From: Salegentibacter salarius
GTDB taxonomy: Bacteria; Bacteroidota; Bacteroidia; Flavobacteriales; Flavobacteriaceae
DNA length: 64,000 nt
Assembly (NCBI RefSeq): GCF_900168265.1
Contig: NZ_FVZF01000017.1
Span: forward strand, 1-64,000
Reading direction: 5' to 3'
The notes beneath the pieces were generated by a model. That model did no database searches. It was not told where the DNA came from and saw nothing but the letters and a program-made list of their open reading frames with translations. Shown here piece after piece: positions 48,054 through 57,341 of the stretch. The stretch's first letter is position 1; each line of letters opens with the position of its first letter. Position numbers and translations under genes: made by a program.

Positions 48054-49571
48054 TTAACTGCTCATCATTTTCGACAAAACATTCAAGGCATTGCTGGTCA
48101 TTACCCTTTCTACAATATGTTCAGGGGAAACAGATTTGTTTCGGGCCTGTATGAGCGGGCAAGGTTCTTTCACTTCTTTTATATAATTGTAAACATGCAT
48201 GAGCAGGTAATCGTCAAGTTTGTTTAATTCCTGTGAAGTCCAGTAACCATTAATAGGATCAATTATACCGTCGAAATCGGTTCCCAGTGCTTGTATACCC
48301 CAGGCGTACTGACCGTTTAAATCCAAAACTTCGGCGATATGTCTAATCTGGTACCATACTAATTTAGACCAGGCGTAGAGAATATCACGTCTTTTTATAT
48401 TTCCACGAGCTTCCCGCAGGACTAGTTTGGAAGCGATTCTCCGTTCATCCAGTTGAATCCCGAAGAGACCGTTGGAAAGTCCGATTTTTAAAATTTCATC
48501 ATCGTAAAAATTAATGTCATCAGTCATAAACAGGCCCTGTTGTGCTGCCGACGTTTGATTGATGCCGCCGGGTTTAGAAAGACCGGTTACACCACCATGA
48601 CTTACTAGAATAGGAATGTTTTGCCCTCCAAAATCTTCTAGCAATCTAAAGTATTCTAAGCGTGATTTTCGGCTCATATGTTTTATGTCCACATATATAG
48701 GTGGTACGGGATTTCCATCCTGGTTATTTTCTTTTTCCAGCATGGCGGTAATGGCGAGTTTGCCGGCTTCGGTAAGTCCTTCCCCTAAACCATTTTGCTG
48801 ATCTATTACGCATCTTACCAAACCGCCCAAACTTCGGGAGTGGCCGCAGAGCCCGTTCCAAAAGTGGTGGGCAATTGTAATGAATACAGGTCGTATTAAG
48901 CCGTTTTCTTCTCTACGTAATTCTTTCACTCTTTTAAGAAGCCTTTTCAATTCTTTTTTGCTCACCCCATCTGGATATTTATTCCAGGCTTCGTTAGGGT
49001 TCATTACCTGGTCAAAAACATGTGCTCCTTCAATCGTTGGGACAAAGATGATCCTGGTTTCTCCCAGTTCCTCATTTCTTTCGGCCATTTCAATTTCAGC
49101 ATAGCTATTGGTGATCGAATAGCTTACTTTCTCACCATCGATAGTAACTTCATGACCGCTTTCCCGTTTCAGGAATTTCATTTCGAGTTGAAGGTCTTCC
49201 CAATAGCTTTTTAGATCCTGAATATGATCTATCCTTTCCTGCCCAAATTCCGTAGCAAGTTTGCTAAGTACATCTGAAACAATTCCTTTACCCAGTTTGT
49301 TCATGAAAAAGGGTTTTTCTTGAGGATAAAAAGAAAGGCACACCACAGCTACTCGTCCCCGTTTTAAACTGGTGCCATCACTTTGAACGAAATTGGTAAG
49401 GGTAGCGATGTAATTCTTTAATTTATCGAAAAGTGAAGGCGCATCGTGAAACCATATAGAATGTTTATGCCGCGGGTTCCTGGATTGCAGGCCTGGAGTG
49501 TGTGCAAAAGATCTCGCGTAAGGTTTCATAGAAGAGTGGCAGTGGATGTCAACAAAAAAATGTGATTTCAT
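48054..49571 (-). CDS. M19-like (membrane dipeptidase-type) metallohydrolase
   Basis: A 505-residue amidohydrolase-fold protein. VDIHCHSSMKPY (His10 and His12) is the metal-binding HxH of the family, IIFVPTIEGAHVF (about 172-185) has the Glu bridging position, VSHGGVTGL (about 325-333) gives further histidines, and LGTDFDGIIDP (about 428-438) is the conserved late Asp motif of M19 renal-dipeptidase relatives. It has no signal peptide, and it is longer than usual M19 enzymes (about 350-400). It is the last gene of a four-gene minus-strand unit with a patatin phospholipase, a barrel-like protein and a lipoprotein. Its substrate is unknown. Confidence 0.78.
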   Translation of the reverse strand: MKSHFFVDIHCHSSMKPYARSFAHTPGLQSRNPRHKHSIWFHDAPSLFDKLKNYIATLTNFVQSDGTSLKRGRVAVVCLSFYPQEKPFFMNKLGKGIVSDVLSKLATEFGQERIDHIQDLKSYWEDLQLEMKFLKRESGHEVTIDGEKVSYSITNSYAEIEMAERNEELGETRIIFVPTIEGAHVFDQVMNPNEAWNKYPDGVSKKELKRLLKRVKELRREENGLIRPVFITIAHHFWNGLCGHSRSLGGLVRCVIDQQNGLGEGLTEAGKLAITAMLEKENNQDGNPVPPIYVDIKHMSRKSRLEYFRLLEDFGGQNIPILVSHGGVTGLSKPGGINQTSAAQQGLFMTDDINFYDDEILKIGLSNGLFGIQLDERRIASKLVLREARGNIKRRDILYAWSKLVWYQIRHIAEVLDLNGQYAWGIQALGTDFDGIIDPINGYWTSQELNKLDDYLLMHVYNYIKEVKEPCPLIQARNKSVSPEHIVERVMTSNALNVLSKMMSS

Positions 49572-49615
49572 AATAATAGTTTTTTGAAGTTGATTAAAGT
49601 GTTTGGGTACATTCT

Positions 49616-50464
49616 TTAGTTTTGGCTGGAACGATTGAACCGTATTCTTTTATTTTTAAATTGATAGTATTCTTTAAATCCATTCATTTTAGACATAAAA
49701 AGCAGGTGTTTATCGGTCAGGTAGATTTTTTCGATCTCTCCTTTGAAATTTTTGGCTCTTTTAAACGGCTTAGGTCTCTTTATACCTGAAAAACATTCTG
49801 GGTAAGCGGCCTTTCCATATTCTAAATGGAAATCTTCTTTATAAAAGATCATTTGGGCAGAAAAAGCTGAACTCAATTTAATGGGCGATTCTGGCTTGGA
49901 AGGTGAAGTTGGTAAACTAACCAGGTTTACTTTTAGGGAATTCGCATCTTTTTGATAATACCATCTTGCAATTTTGCCAGATTCGTCTTTGAATTCCAGC
50001 GTATGATTCTTAGTCTTTTTTCCGATGAAAATAAAATCGGTATCCTCTACAAAAAAAGTATCCTTAAACTCTGAACAATTAAAAACGCCCTTGTCTTTAT
50101 ATAAGTTTTTATGCGAAAATGAAGTAATATAGAGTACGGTATCATTTTGCAGTTGCCTGGGAAGTAAAAGGATATTTTGTTCAATAATCTTTTCTGAAAT
50201 ATTTACCCTGCAATTTTCAAAAACCGGGTACTGCAGGAGTTCATAGTTGCCATCAGGATCTTCATTTGTATAAGATTCACACAAGTTAAAAACATAAATA
50301 TCGTAGTGGCTAAGATCAAAACTGCTTTTTATATTGTTGGGGAAACTTGCATCCTGTTCATTTTTTACCCGGTAGCACAGGTCGAACCAATTACAGCGCA
50401 GGTTGAATAGGCCACAACCCGAAAAGAACATCAAAATCGCTATGGATAATAAGACTTTTTTCAT
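49616..50464 (-). CDS. Lipoprotein of unknown function
   Basis: A 282-residue protein with a clear lipobox (ILMFFSGC, Cys17), so it is acylated. The mature part is mostly beta-strand-like with few helices (VNISEKIIEQNILLLPRQLQNDTVLYITSF, HTLEFKDESGKIARWYYQKDANSLKVNLVSLP) and ends with basic residues. No family name came to mind. It overlaps the preceding barrel-like gene by one base, shows translational coupling and is 44 bases before the M19-like gene. It probably sits in the outer membrane with the barrel protein. Confidence 0.65.
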   Translation of the reverse strand: MKKVLLSIAILMFFSGCGLFNLRCNWFDLCYRVKNEQDASFPNNIKSSFDLSHYDIYVFNLCESYTNEDPDGNYELLQYPVFENCRVNISEKIIEQNILLLPRQLQNDTVLYITSFSHKNLYKDKGVFNCSEFKDTFFVEDTDFIFIGKKTKNHTLEFKDESGKIARWYYQKDANSLKVNLVSLPTSPSKPESPIKLSSAFSAQMIFYKEDFHLEYGKAAYPECFSGIKRPKPFKRAKNFKGEIEKIYLTDKHLLFMSKMNGFKEYYQFKNKRIRFNRSSQN

Positions 50465-51423
50465 TAAAACTGCTCGTTGATATAATTATAACTAATGCCA
50501 ATGGCCGGTCTCCAGTTACGGTCAGGATTCGGATGATAGGCCGAATGAATAAGATAATGGATAAGATCCTGTCCGTCTCTGGTTTGGATATCATAACCCG
50601 AAAACATAGCAGAAAAACCGTGTTTATTACAGCCAATTTTTAGCCTAAACCTGCTCTGGTTATAGTAATAGTTCCTATAATCTTTATAAGGCAGAAAATC
50701 GATTTGCAAATGATTGGCCAGCTCGAAAGCATCTTGCGGGTAGCCAGTGAACTTATTAAAAGAGAATTCGATGAGGTTAATATCATCTGAAAGTTCACCA
50801 TAATAGGCGAAGAACCCACCGCCGGTAAAATAACGGTCATAGCCATCCCCAAGCCCTATAAAATGGAAAGGTGTACCGTCATTATAATAGCTAAACTGGT
50901 AGGTTCGTTGAATATTGAAATTCAAAAAACCTATGTACTGAGCCTTTTTGAAAGAATCTGAAAAAAAGATATAGTTGGTGCCTAAAGAGATTGAGTTATA
51001 AAACGGATTTTGCAGGGGAGTAGCCGAATTATCGTTAAAAAAATTAATGGGGTTAAAGCGCTTTTCCAAATCTATAGATGTTCTACTTTTAATCCCGCCA
51101 ATCATCAGGAAAGATACTATGTAATCGATATTTAATCTTCGTTGTTGAAATACTGAAAGTGAGCTCCCCATTCCACCCCGGTAAAGTTTAACTTCTGTAT
51201 GGATGGTAGGTTGTAAAAATTCTATTTTATTGAATCTTTTTCCGGCGCCGGCCACAAGGCTCAACCTGAAATTCGCAAATCGCTGTACTTCAAAATTTAG
51301 TTTTGCGGAAAATCCATATTGAAAAGAGGGCAGCTCCTGGTCATAATGCGAAACCACTTGAGAGTTCCCAATGTTGGAAATTCCCAATAGTAATGCTATT
51401 TGTAACCAAAAAATACGAGCCAT
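50464..51423 (-). CDS. Exported beta-rich protein, likely outer-membrane barrel (toxin-23-like C-terminal pattern)
   Basis: A 319-residue protein with a signal peptide (ending GNSQ, about 22). The mature part has many short alternating strands with aromatic residues and ends YNYINEQF, a final-Phe pattern typical of outer-membrane barrels. The stretch FTGYPQDAFELANHLQIDFLPYKD followed by a beta-rich tail resembles proteins annotated as polymorphic toxin type 23, but no toxin context such as an immunity gene is evident, so a barrel is my first reading. It is second in the four-gene unit, 46 bases after the patatin gene. Confidence 0.5.
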   Translation of the reverse strand: MARIFWLQIALLLGISNIGNSQVVSHYDQELPSFQYGFSAKLNFEVQRFANFRLSLVAGAGKRFNKIEFLQPTIHTEVKLYRGGMGSSLSVFQQRRLNIDYIVSFLMIGGIKSRTSIDLEKRFNPINFFNDNSATPLQNPFYNSISLGTNYIFFSDSFKKAQYIGFLNFNIQRTYQFSYYNDGTPFHFIGLGDGYDRYFTGGGFFAYYGELSDDINLIEFSFNKFTGYPQDAFELANHLQIDFLPYKDYRNYYYNQSRFRLKIGCNKHGFSAMFSGYDIQTRDGQDLIHYLIHSAYHPNPDRNWRPAIGISYNYINEQF

Positions 51424-51469
51424 ATGCTTTGGTGTTTATTATAATCAATAAGTCCTCGTACAAAAGCTA

Positions 51470-52510
51470 TTAGTGCTCCCGTATTAACTTATCTACAATG
51501 ATGTCTAATTCCTCCTTATTTTCGGTAACCGTATTTAAACCATCTTCATGCAGTGCCAATATGTTTTCTTTCCTGGCATTGTCCATGGCACTATCTGCGT
51601 GGACCAATTCCGGCTGAATGCGGTGATAATCCATGGAATCTCCAGGTTGCAGCGTTTCATAAATTTTCTTCAATTGATAATCTACGGTTTCTGAATTTCC
51701 GCTCATCATAATATCGATCAATGGTTTTATCCACTTTAACATCCCCGCATCGCTATATTCTTCATAAGCATAGGGCTCTTTAACTTCTCCCGTTCCTATT
51801 GAAAATATCAACATATCTTTCGCGCTGGGTTTATCGGGTTTGTCCAGATTTTTCAATTCTTTGGAGAAAGCGATGTTTCTTGCTTCTGCATAGGCACAGA
51901 GCGTAGGATTATTGGCAAAAACGCCGCCGTCAATTAACGAATATGGCGTACCATAAATAGATTTTATACGGGTTGCTTCAAAGTATGTAGGTGCTGCAGA
52001 AGCTGATCTGGCTACATCCTTTAGATAAAAATCATACAACTTACTTCTTTTAGCTTCTATGCTCGTGAAAAAATGAGCCCTGCGATTTCTAATATCATAG
52101 CTGGGAACCAGGCAGGGTTTAAGGCTTTCAGATAAAGTGCTTTTTTTGAAGTAGTATTCTAAATTCTTTTCCAGCGCGGCTTCAGGGTATTTCTCGTCTA
52201 TTACCCCTCCCAGACTTTCAATTTTATTTTTGAGGGGAACATTGAAAATTTCTTCACCTTTTTCCAAATAGATCTTTAAAGCATCCATGGCACTATACTT
52301 ACTGATGCCATTTTCATCTGGAATAAGATAAATTAGCGTAAGAATTCCACCCGTACTCGTACCGGCAAAAAAGTCGAAATATTCTGAAATGGAAGCATAA
52401 GGATTGTTGGTCTTCTTTTTCAGTTCATCTTCCAGGTAGGTCAAAATTGTACCTGGCAATATTCCTCTAATCCCACCACCATCTATTGATAAAATTCTGA
52501 TTTTTTTCAT
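51470..52510 (-). CDS. Patatin-like phospholipase
   Basis: A 346-residue alpha/beta hydrolase-like lipid acyl hydrolase with a Ser-Asp dyad. GGGIRG (11-16) is the oxyanion loop, GTSTG (50-54, nucleophile Ser52) the elbow, and DGG (194-196, catalytic Asp194) completes the dyad. It has no signal peptide, so it probably acts inside the cell. It is the first gene of a minus-strand unit with a barrel-like protein, a lipoprotein and an M19-like hydrolase, not near a CD-NTase or other CBASS gene. The upstream 506-base gap holds its promoter and that of the divergent hybrid regulator. Confidence 0.93.
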   Translation of the reverse strand: MKKIRILSIDGGGIRGILPGTILTYLEDELKKKTNNPYASISEYFDFFAGTSTGGILTLIYLIPDENGISKYSAMDALKIYLEKGEEIFNVPLKNKIESLGGVIDEKYPEAALEKNLEYYFKKSTLSESLKPCLVPSYDIRNRRAHFFTSIEAKRSKLYDFYLKDVARSASAAPTYFEATRIKSIYGTPYSLIDGGVFANNPTLCAYAEARNIAFSKELKNLDKPDKPSAKDMLIFSIGTGEVKEPYAYEEYSDAGMLKWIKPLIDIMMSGNSETVDYQLKKIYETLQPGDSMDYHRIQPELVHADSAMDNARKENILALHEDGLNTVTENKEELDIIVDKLIREH

Positions 52511-53016
52511 AAAATAATTTCAGTTTTAAGTACTTTTTAAATTTTAGCGCTGATGGGGAATCGCTTTTTGAGGTAGGAATATGTAAAGCTGATTTAAATC
52601 TATCAAAAATATCTTAAATTCAGATAAATAAAACACTAAAAATCAGGATAATATAGGATTATTGTTTTGTAAAATTTTGAAACTATCCATTGCCATCATA
52701 TTTTATTATAAAAAAATGCAGGAAGCATCATTTCAGAAATAGGAAATTACATGGTTAATCTTTCAACCCCAGAATAATTCGTTGCCCAGATTTATTTTTT
52801 AGAGTTTTTTTTGTAAAAAACTCCTTTAGAAGATACTTTCAGAAAACTTTCCAGAGAAAAAATGTAGAGTGGATTTCTGTTTTCTGTAAATATTATTAAA
52901 TCCTTTAAAGGAATAAGGCTCTAGCAAGGATTGAATTAAAAGAAATTTGTATCATTATTGAACAAAGTGAATGCTACATTTAGCATCTGTTTAATATTCA
53001 TTTATAGTGACGGTTT
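52511..53016. other. 506-base divergent promoter region
   Basis: No gene is seen. A low-GC hairpin (GAGTTTTTT, four bases, AAAAAACTC) lies at about 52802-52823. A TTTG at 52946-52949 and a TACATTTA at 52975-52982 are 25 bases apart, too far for a typical Bacteroidota -33/-7 pair. The region must serve the patatin operon and the hybrid regulator. Confidence 0.5.
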
Positions 53017-55746
53017 ATGAAGAATCTATGTTGTATAGTATTAATTATTTTTTCTTTTGCTACGATCTCGTGTGAGCTAGATCAAAAGCAAGAGGATATT
53101 TATACAATAGGCTTTGTACAAGCCATGACTAGCGATAACTGGCGTAAAGAAATGAATAGGGCCATGAAGGTAGAAACTTCCATGCACCCTAATCTTAATC
53201 TTGAAATTAAAGATGCTCATAACGATGTTGACAGGCAAATTGCCCAGATAGAAGATTTTATAGAAAAAGGAGTAGATGTTTTAATTGTATCGCCCATTCA
53301 ATCTGTTCCTATTACTCCGGTAATTGAGAAAGCTATGAATGCGGGTATTCCCACCATAGTTATAGATCGTAAAATAGAAGGAAGTAACTATACCGCTTAT
53401 GTAGGAGCAAACAATGTTGAAATTGGTGAAAATGCCGCTAATTATATTATATCAAATTCTAACCCAGGCGAAGAGCTAAAGCTTATTGAGATCACGGGTT
53501 TACAATCTTCTTCTCCTGCCTATGAACGTAGCCAAGGTTTTCGCAAAGTGATTTCAAATCAGGAAAATATTGAGGTTGTAGCCACCATAGCCGGAGATTG
53601 GGAGAAGACTTCGGTGAATAAGAATCTTCAATCTCTTATAGATTCTATAGAAGCTCCAGATTTCATTTTTGCGCATAACGACCGTATGGCTATGGGTGCC
53701 TGGGAAGTAGCGCGAAGTGAAAACCTTGCAGATAGTATTCAAATTATTGGTGTAGATGGCCTTTTTGGGCCAAGTGGCGGTATACAACTGGTGAAAGAAA
53801 ACATCCTCGCCGCTACAGTGTTGTATCCAACCGGTGGGGCAGAGGCGATTAAGCTTGCTACCCAATTACTGGCCGGGGACAATATTGAAAAAAACAATAT
53901 TTTAAATACGGTGGTTATTGATAAGGTGAATGTAGATATCATGCAGAACCAGTTCAATAAAATGAATCAACAGCAAAATGATATCGAACAGCAACAGTCA
54001 GTAATTAAGGAGCAGATAGCTACCTATAACTCGCAAAATTATCTCTTAAAGATTATGGTTGGTCTTTTTATCCTGCTTCTCCTACTGGGACTTTGGGCCG
54101 TTTACCTGGTGTTTAAATTAAAAAAGCGTAAGCGCAGGCTGGAGCTAAATAATAGGAAAATAATTACCCAGCGTAACCAAATTGAAAAATTTGCAGAACA
54201 GTTAGAGGTTTCCAACGAAGTAAAGATCAATTTTTTTACTACCCTGTCTCATGAATTTAAAACTCCGCTTACATTAATTACGAGTGCTATAGAAAGCTTA
54301 GGTCAAAACCCTAACAAACAGCTTAGGGATTTTGCTTATGAAACCAGCCTTATTAGCAAAAACTCGGGTAGATTATTAAGGCTTATTAACGAGCTTTTGG
54401 ATTTTAGAAAGTTAGAGAGTGGAAGTTTTAGGCTCAAACCTTTAAAGACCAATTTATATGAATTTATAGAAAATATCTACGAAGATTTTAAATCTGAAGC
54501 TTTAAAGAAATCTATCGATTTAAAGCTCGAATCCAATTCTAAGGAAGTGATGGTTTATATTGACAGGGATATGATGGATAAGGTGTTTTTTAATATGCTT
54601 TCAAATGCTTTTAAATTCACCCCAAAAAACGGTCAAATTAATATTAGCATAGAAGAAACTGGGGAAGATAGAGTAGAGATTCGTTTTAAAGATTCAGGAA
54701 TAGGAATCCCAAAAGAAGATTTTCAGAAAATATTTGATCCTTTTAGGCAGGCGGGGAATAATGTTAAACCCAGCTCGGGATTGGGATTGTATATTACCAG
54801 ACAGTTTGTAGAGCTTCATAAAGGCAAGATTTCGGTTTCCTCCCACCAGGGAACAGAGTTTAAAATAGAATTGCTGAAGGGTAAAGATCACCTGGCAGCA
54901 TACGAATTTGTTGAGGACACTTTAGAAATTGAGAAAGAAGTAACTGCAAAGGAACTGGAAAACAACTACATTCCCGAAGAGCTTTCTCAGTCTATAGATG
55001 AGAATGCTGAGACAATTTTAATTATTGAAGATAATACAGATCTTTCTTATCTTCTGAAGAAAAAATTACTGGTAGATTACAAAGTAGAACTCTCTGATGG
55101 TACCGATGCTCTAGAAAAGGCTCTTCAAATTATTCCAGATGTAATTATTTGTGATCTTAATCTTCCTGAAAAAAGCGGATTTGAAATCTGTAAAGAACTT
55201 AAAAGCGATCTACGTACCTCTCATATTCCAACCTTAATTCTTACTGCGTTAAGCGATGAAGATTCTCGTTTAAAAGCTTTAAAAGCTGGTGCCGACTCCT
55301 ATATTACCAAACCTTTTAATTTTGAAATTCTAAAAGAGTCTTTAAGATCAGCCTTATTTAATAGGGAGAAATTACGCTATTATTATACCAACAAGATAGA
55401 CCAGGTTAAAGACAATAAATTTGAAGATTCAGAACAGGTTTTCTTAAAGGAACTTAATTCTCTTATCGAAAAGAATTTAAAGCAAACCGGTTTTAATGTA
55501 GAAGACCTGGCGCATCAACTGGGGATTTCCCGAGTGCAGCTTTACCGAAAGGTCAAAGCTATTATGGGTATAAGTATAAGTGATTATATCAATGCTCAAA
55601 GACTTAGTAAAGCTAAAAGCCTGTTGCAGGAAACCAATTTAAATATTTCTGAAATTGCTTATGAAGTTGGTTACGCTTCTCCTGGCTATTTTTCTACATC
55701 TTTTAAGAATAAATATGGTACTACCCCAAAACAGTTTCGAAGTTAG
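53017..55746 (+). CDS. Hybrid two-component system with sugar-binding sensor (fructose-sensor type)
   Basis: A 909-residue one-protein signalling system like the fructose-sensing BT1754 of Bacteroides. Signal or lipobox-like start (ATISC, Cys19), then a ribose-binding-protein-like periplasmic domain (about 28-310: TIGFVQAMTSDNWRKEMN, FIEKGVDVLIVSPIQS, FAHNDRMAMGAWEVA, IIGVDGLFGPSGG), a single membrane helix (344-367), histidine kinase with His412 in FTTLSHEFKTPLTL, N box LSNAFKFT and G box DSGIGIP and GLGLYI, a receiver with Asp713 (IICDLNLPEKSG), and an AraC-type HTH (about 800-909). It directly precedes the fructan genes and is expected to activate them when it binds fructose. Confidence 0.93.
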   Translation: MKNLCCIVLIIFSFATISCELDQKQEDIYTIGFVQAMTSDNWRKEMNRAMKVETSMHPNLNLEIKDAHNDVDRQIAQIEDFIEKGVDVLIVSPIQSVPITPVIEKAMNAGIPTIVIDRKIEGSNYTAYVGANNVEIGENAANYIISNSNPGEELKLIEITGLQSSSPAYERSQGFRKVISNQENIEVVATIAGDWEKTSVNKNLQSLIDSIEAPDFIFAHNDRMAMGAWEVARSENLADSIQIIGVDGLFGPSGGIQLVKENILAATVLYPTGGAEAIKLATQLLAGDNIEKNNILNTVVIDKVNVDIMQNQFNKMNQQQNDIEQQQSVIKEQIATYNSQNYLLKIMVGLFILLLLLGLWAVYLVFKLKKRKRRLELNNRKIITQRNQIEKFAEQLEVSNEVKINFFTTLSHEFKTPLTLITSAIESLGQNPNKQLRDFAYETSLISKNSGRLLRLINELLDFRKLESGSFRLKPLKTNLYEFIENIYEDFKSEALKKSIDLKLESNSKEVMVYIDRDMMDKVFFNMLSNAFKFTPKNGQINISIEETGEDRVEIRFKDSGIGIPKEDFQKIFDPFRQAGNNVKPSSGLGLYITRQFVELHKGKISVSSHQGTEFKIELLKGKDHLAAYEFVEDTLEIEKEVTAKELENNYIPEELSQSIDENAETILIIEDNTDLSYLLKKKLLVDYKVELSDGTDALEKALQIIPDVIICDLNLPEKSGFEICKELKSDLRTSHIPTLILTALSDEDSRLKALKAGADSYITKPFNFEILKESLRSALFNREKLRYYYTNKIDQVKDNKFEDSEQVFLKELNSLIEKNLKQTGFNVEDLAHQLGISRVQLYRKVKAIMGISISDYINAQRLSKAKSLLQETNLNISEIAYEVGYASPGYFSTSFKNKYGTTPKQFRS

Positions 55747-55989
55747 TTCCCTTCCACTAAAACGATTTCGAATATCCCTTTTGTTTAGGTAACATAATTC
55801 AACTTTTTGTATCAAAATTAAAACTATAACGGTTTCGTAAATTCAGTAAATAATCTTCAAAGCACTGTATAACAGGTGATTTTAGATTTATTTTGTTTTA
55901 ATTAACAATTTTATAATCATTTTAAGAATTCCTAAAATACGGTAGGGAATTTTAAACATAGCTTAGTTTCACACTTAAGAAATTACGAT
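55747..55989. promoter_or_regulatory. Promoter region of the fructan operon with paired AACGRTTTCG motifs
   Basis: AACGATTTCG at 55761-55770 and AACGGTTTCG at 55828-55837 are direct copies 67 bases apart, between the regulator and the MFS gene. They are candidate binding sites for the AraC-type domain or another factor. A further loosely similar AAACGAAAACGATT is on the minus strand at about 63014-63027, in front of the TonB receptor gene. Confidence 0.3.
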
Positions 55990-57330
55990 ATGAGTAAAAT
56001 TTTTGCCTGGTCAATTAGTGCTGCCTTAGCAGGTTTTCTTTTCGGATTTGACACCGTTGTTATTTCCGGAGCCGATAAACAGCTACAGGAACTATGGGGA
56101 ACCTCAGATGCTTTTCACGGGTCTATTGTTATGGCAATGGCGCTTTGGGGAACCGTAGTAGGTGCCATTTTTGGAGGAATCCCCACCAATAAGTTTGGTA
56201 GAAAGAACACCCTGTTAGTAATAGGTATACTTTACCTTGTTTCGGCCCTGGGTTCAGCCTTTGCCAACGATCCCATTACTTTTGCGGTTTTTCGCTTTTT
56301 AGGAGGATTAGGAGTGGGGGCATCAACTATTGCTGGTCCTACTTATGTTTCAGAAATTGCCCCGCCGAAAGATAGAGGTAGGTTAGTATCGCTGTATCAA
56401 TTTAATATCGTTTTAGGGATTTTAATTGCTTATCTCTCTAACTATTTACTTCGCGATACCGGAGCGCAACCCTGGCGTTGGATGGTTGGGGTAGAAGCTA
56501 TTCCGGCTTTTATTTATATCATTTTTGTAGTGTTTATTCCTAAAAGTCCGCGTTGGCTTATCTCTAAATCAAGAACCGAAGAAGCGACAAAAATACTCGA
56601 AGACATCAATCCCGAAGCCGATCTCGAAAAAAGAATGCTGGAGATTAAAAAGCAATCTGAAAACCAAATTACGGGAGAGAATATTTTTATGAAGAAATAT
56701 CGTTTCCCTTTAATTCTGGCTTTTTTAGTAGCATTTTTTAATCAGCTTTCGGGTATAAACGCATTTCTGTATTACGCTCCACGAATTTTTGAATCAGCAG
56801 GATTAGAAGCAAATACAGCTCTATTGAGTAGTATTGGAATCGGCGTGGTTAATCTACTTTTTACGCTTCTGGGAGTTTTCCTAATAGATAGGGTAGGAAG
56901 AAAAAAACTTATGTTCGTGGGTTCTATAGGGTATATCATTTCCTTATCTCTGGTTGCCGCAGCTTTCTTTTTGAATTGGGGCGGACTCTGGGTTCCTATA
57001 TTCCTTTTCTTGTTTATTGCGGCTCACGCCATTGGCCAGGGCGCGGTAATTTGGGTTTTTATCTCTGAAATATTCCCTAATCATTTAAGAGCATCGGGAC
57101 AGGCATTTGGATCTTCAACACACTGGGTGCTGGCGGCAATCGTGCCCTCTTTAGTACCGGTACTTTTTACCACAATTGGTCCTGGTTATGTATTTGCCTT
57201 TTTTGCTTTTATGATGGTGCTACAACTAATCTTCGTGATCTTTATGATGCCTGAAACTAAAGGTAAAACCCTGGAAGAACTGGGTGAAGAATTATCACCG
57301 GGTACTAACAATCAAGCTTTTCAACAATAA
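55990..57330 (+). CDS. MFS sugar transporter (sugar porter family)
   Basis: A 446-residue inner-membrane protein with twelve helices. FGFDTVVISGADKQLQ in helix 1, FGRKNTLLVIGI (the first loop motif), PTYVSEIAPPKDRGRLVSLYQ after helix 4, PKSPRWL after helix 6 (PESPRWL-type), QLSGINAFLYYAPRIFE in helix 7 and PETKGKTLEE after helix 12 are the sugar porter signatures. By context between a fructan-type sensor and a GH32 enzyme it probably imports fructose (or sucrose) with protons. It ends 11 bases before the GH32 gene. Confidence 0.94.
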   Translation: MSKIFAWSISAALAGFLFGFDTVVISGADKQLQELWGTSDAFHGSIVMAMALWGTVVGAIFGGIPTNKFGRKNTLLVIGILYLVSALGSAFANDPITFAVFRFLGGLGVGASTIAGPTYVSEIAPPKDRGRLVSLYQFNIVLGILIAYLSNYLLRDTGAQPWRWMVGVEAIPAFIYIIFVVFIPKSPRWLISKSRTEEATKILEDINPEADLEKRMLEIKKQSENQITGENIFMKKYRFPLILAFLVAFFNQLSGINAFLYYAPRIFESAGLEANTALLSSIGIGVVNLLFTLLGVFLIDRVGRKKLMFVGSIGYIISLSLVAAAFFLNWGGLWVPIFLFLFIAAHAIGQGAVIWVFISEIFPNHLRASGQAFGSSTHWVLAAIVPSLVPVLFTTIGPGYVFAFFAFMMVLQLIFVIFMMPETKGKTLEELGEELSPGTNNQAFQQ

Positions 57331-57341
57331 AATTATCAGTT

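Noticed and set aside
51470-52510. Patatin gene as a CBASS effector
   Set aside because: No CD-NTase, Cap2/Cap3 or related gene is adjacent; the neighbours are surface-type proteins and a metallohydrolase.
52802-52823. The hairpin GAGTTTTTT/AAAAAACTC as a terminator
   Set aside because: It lies between divergent genes, has almost no GC in the stem and no following T-run; at best it is a weak structural element.
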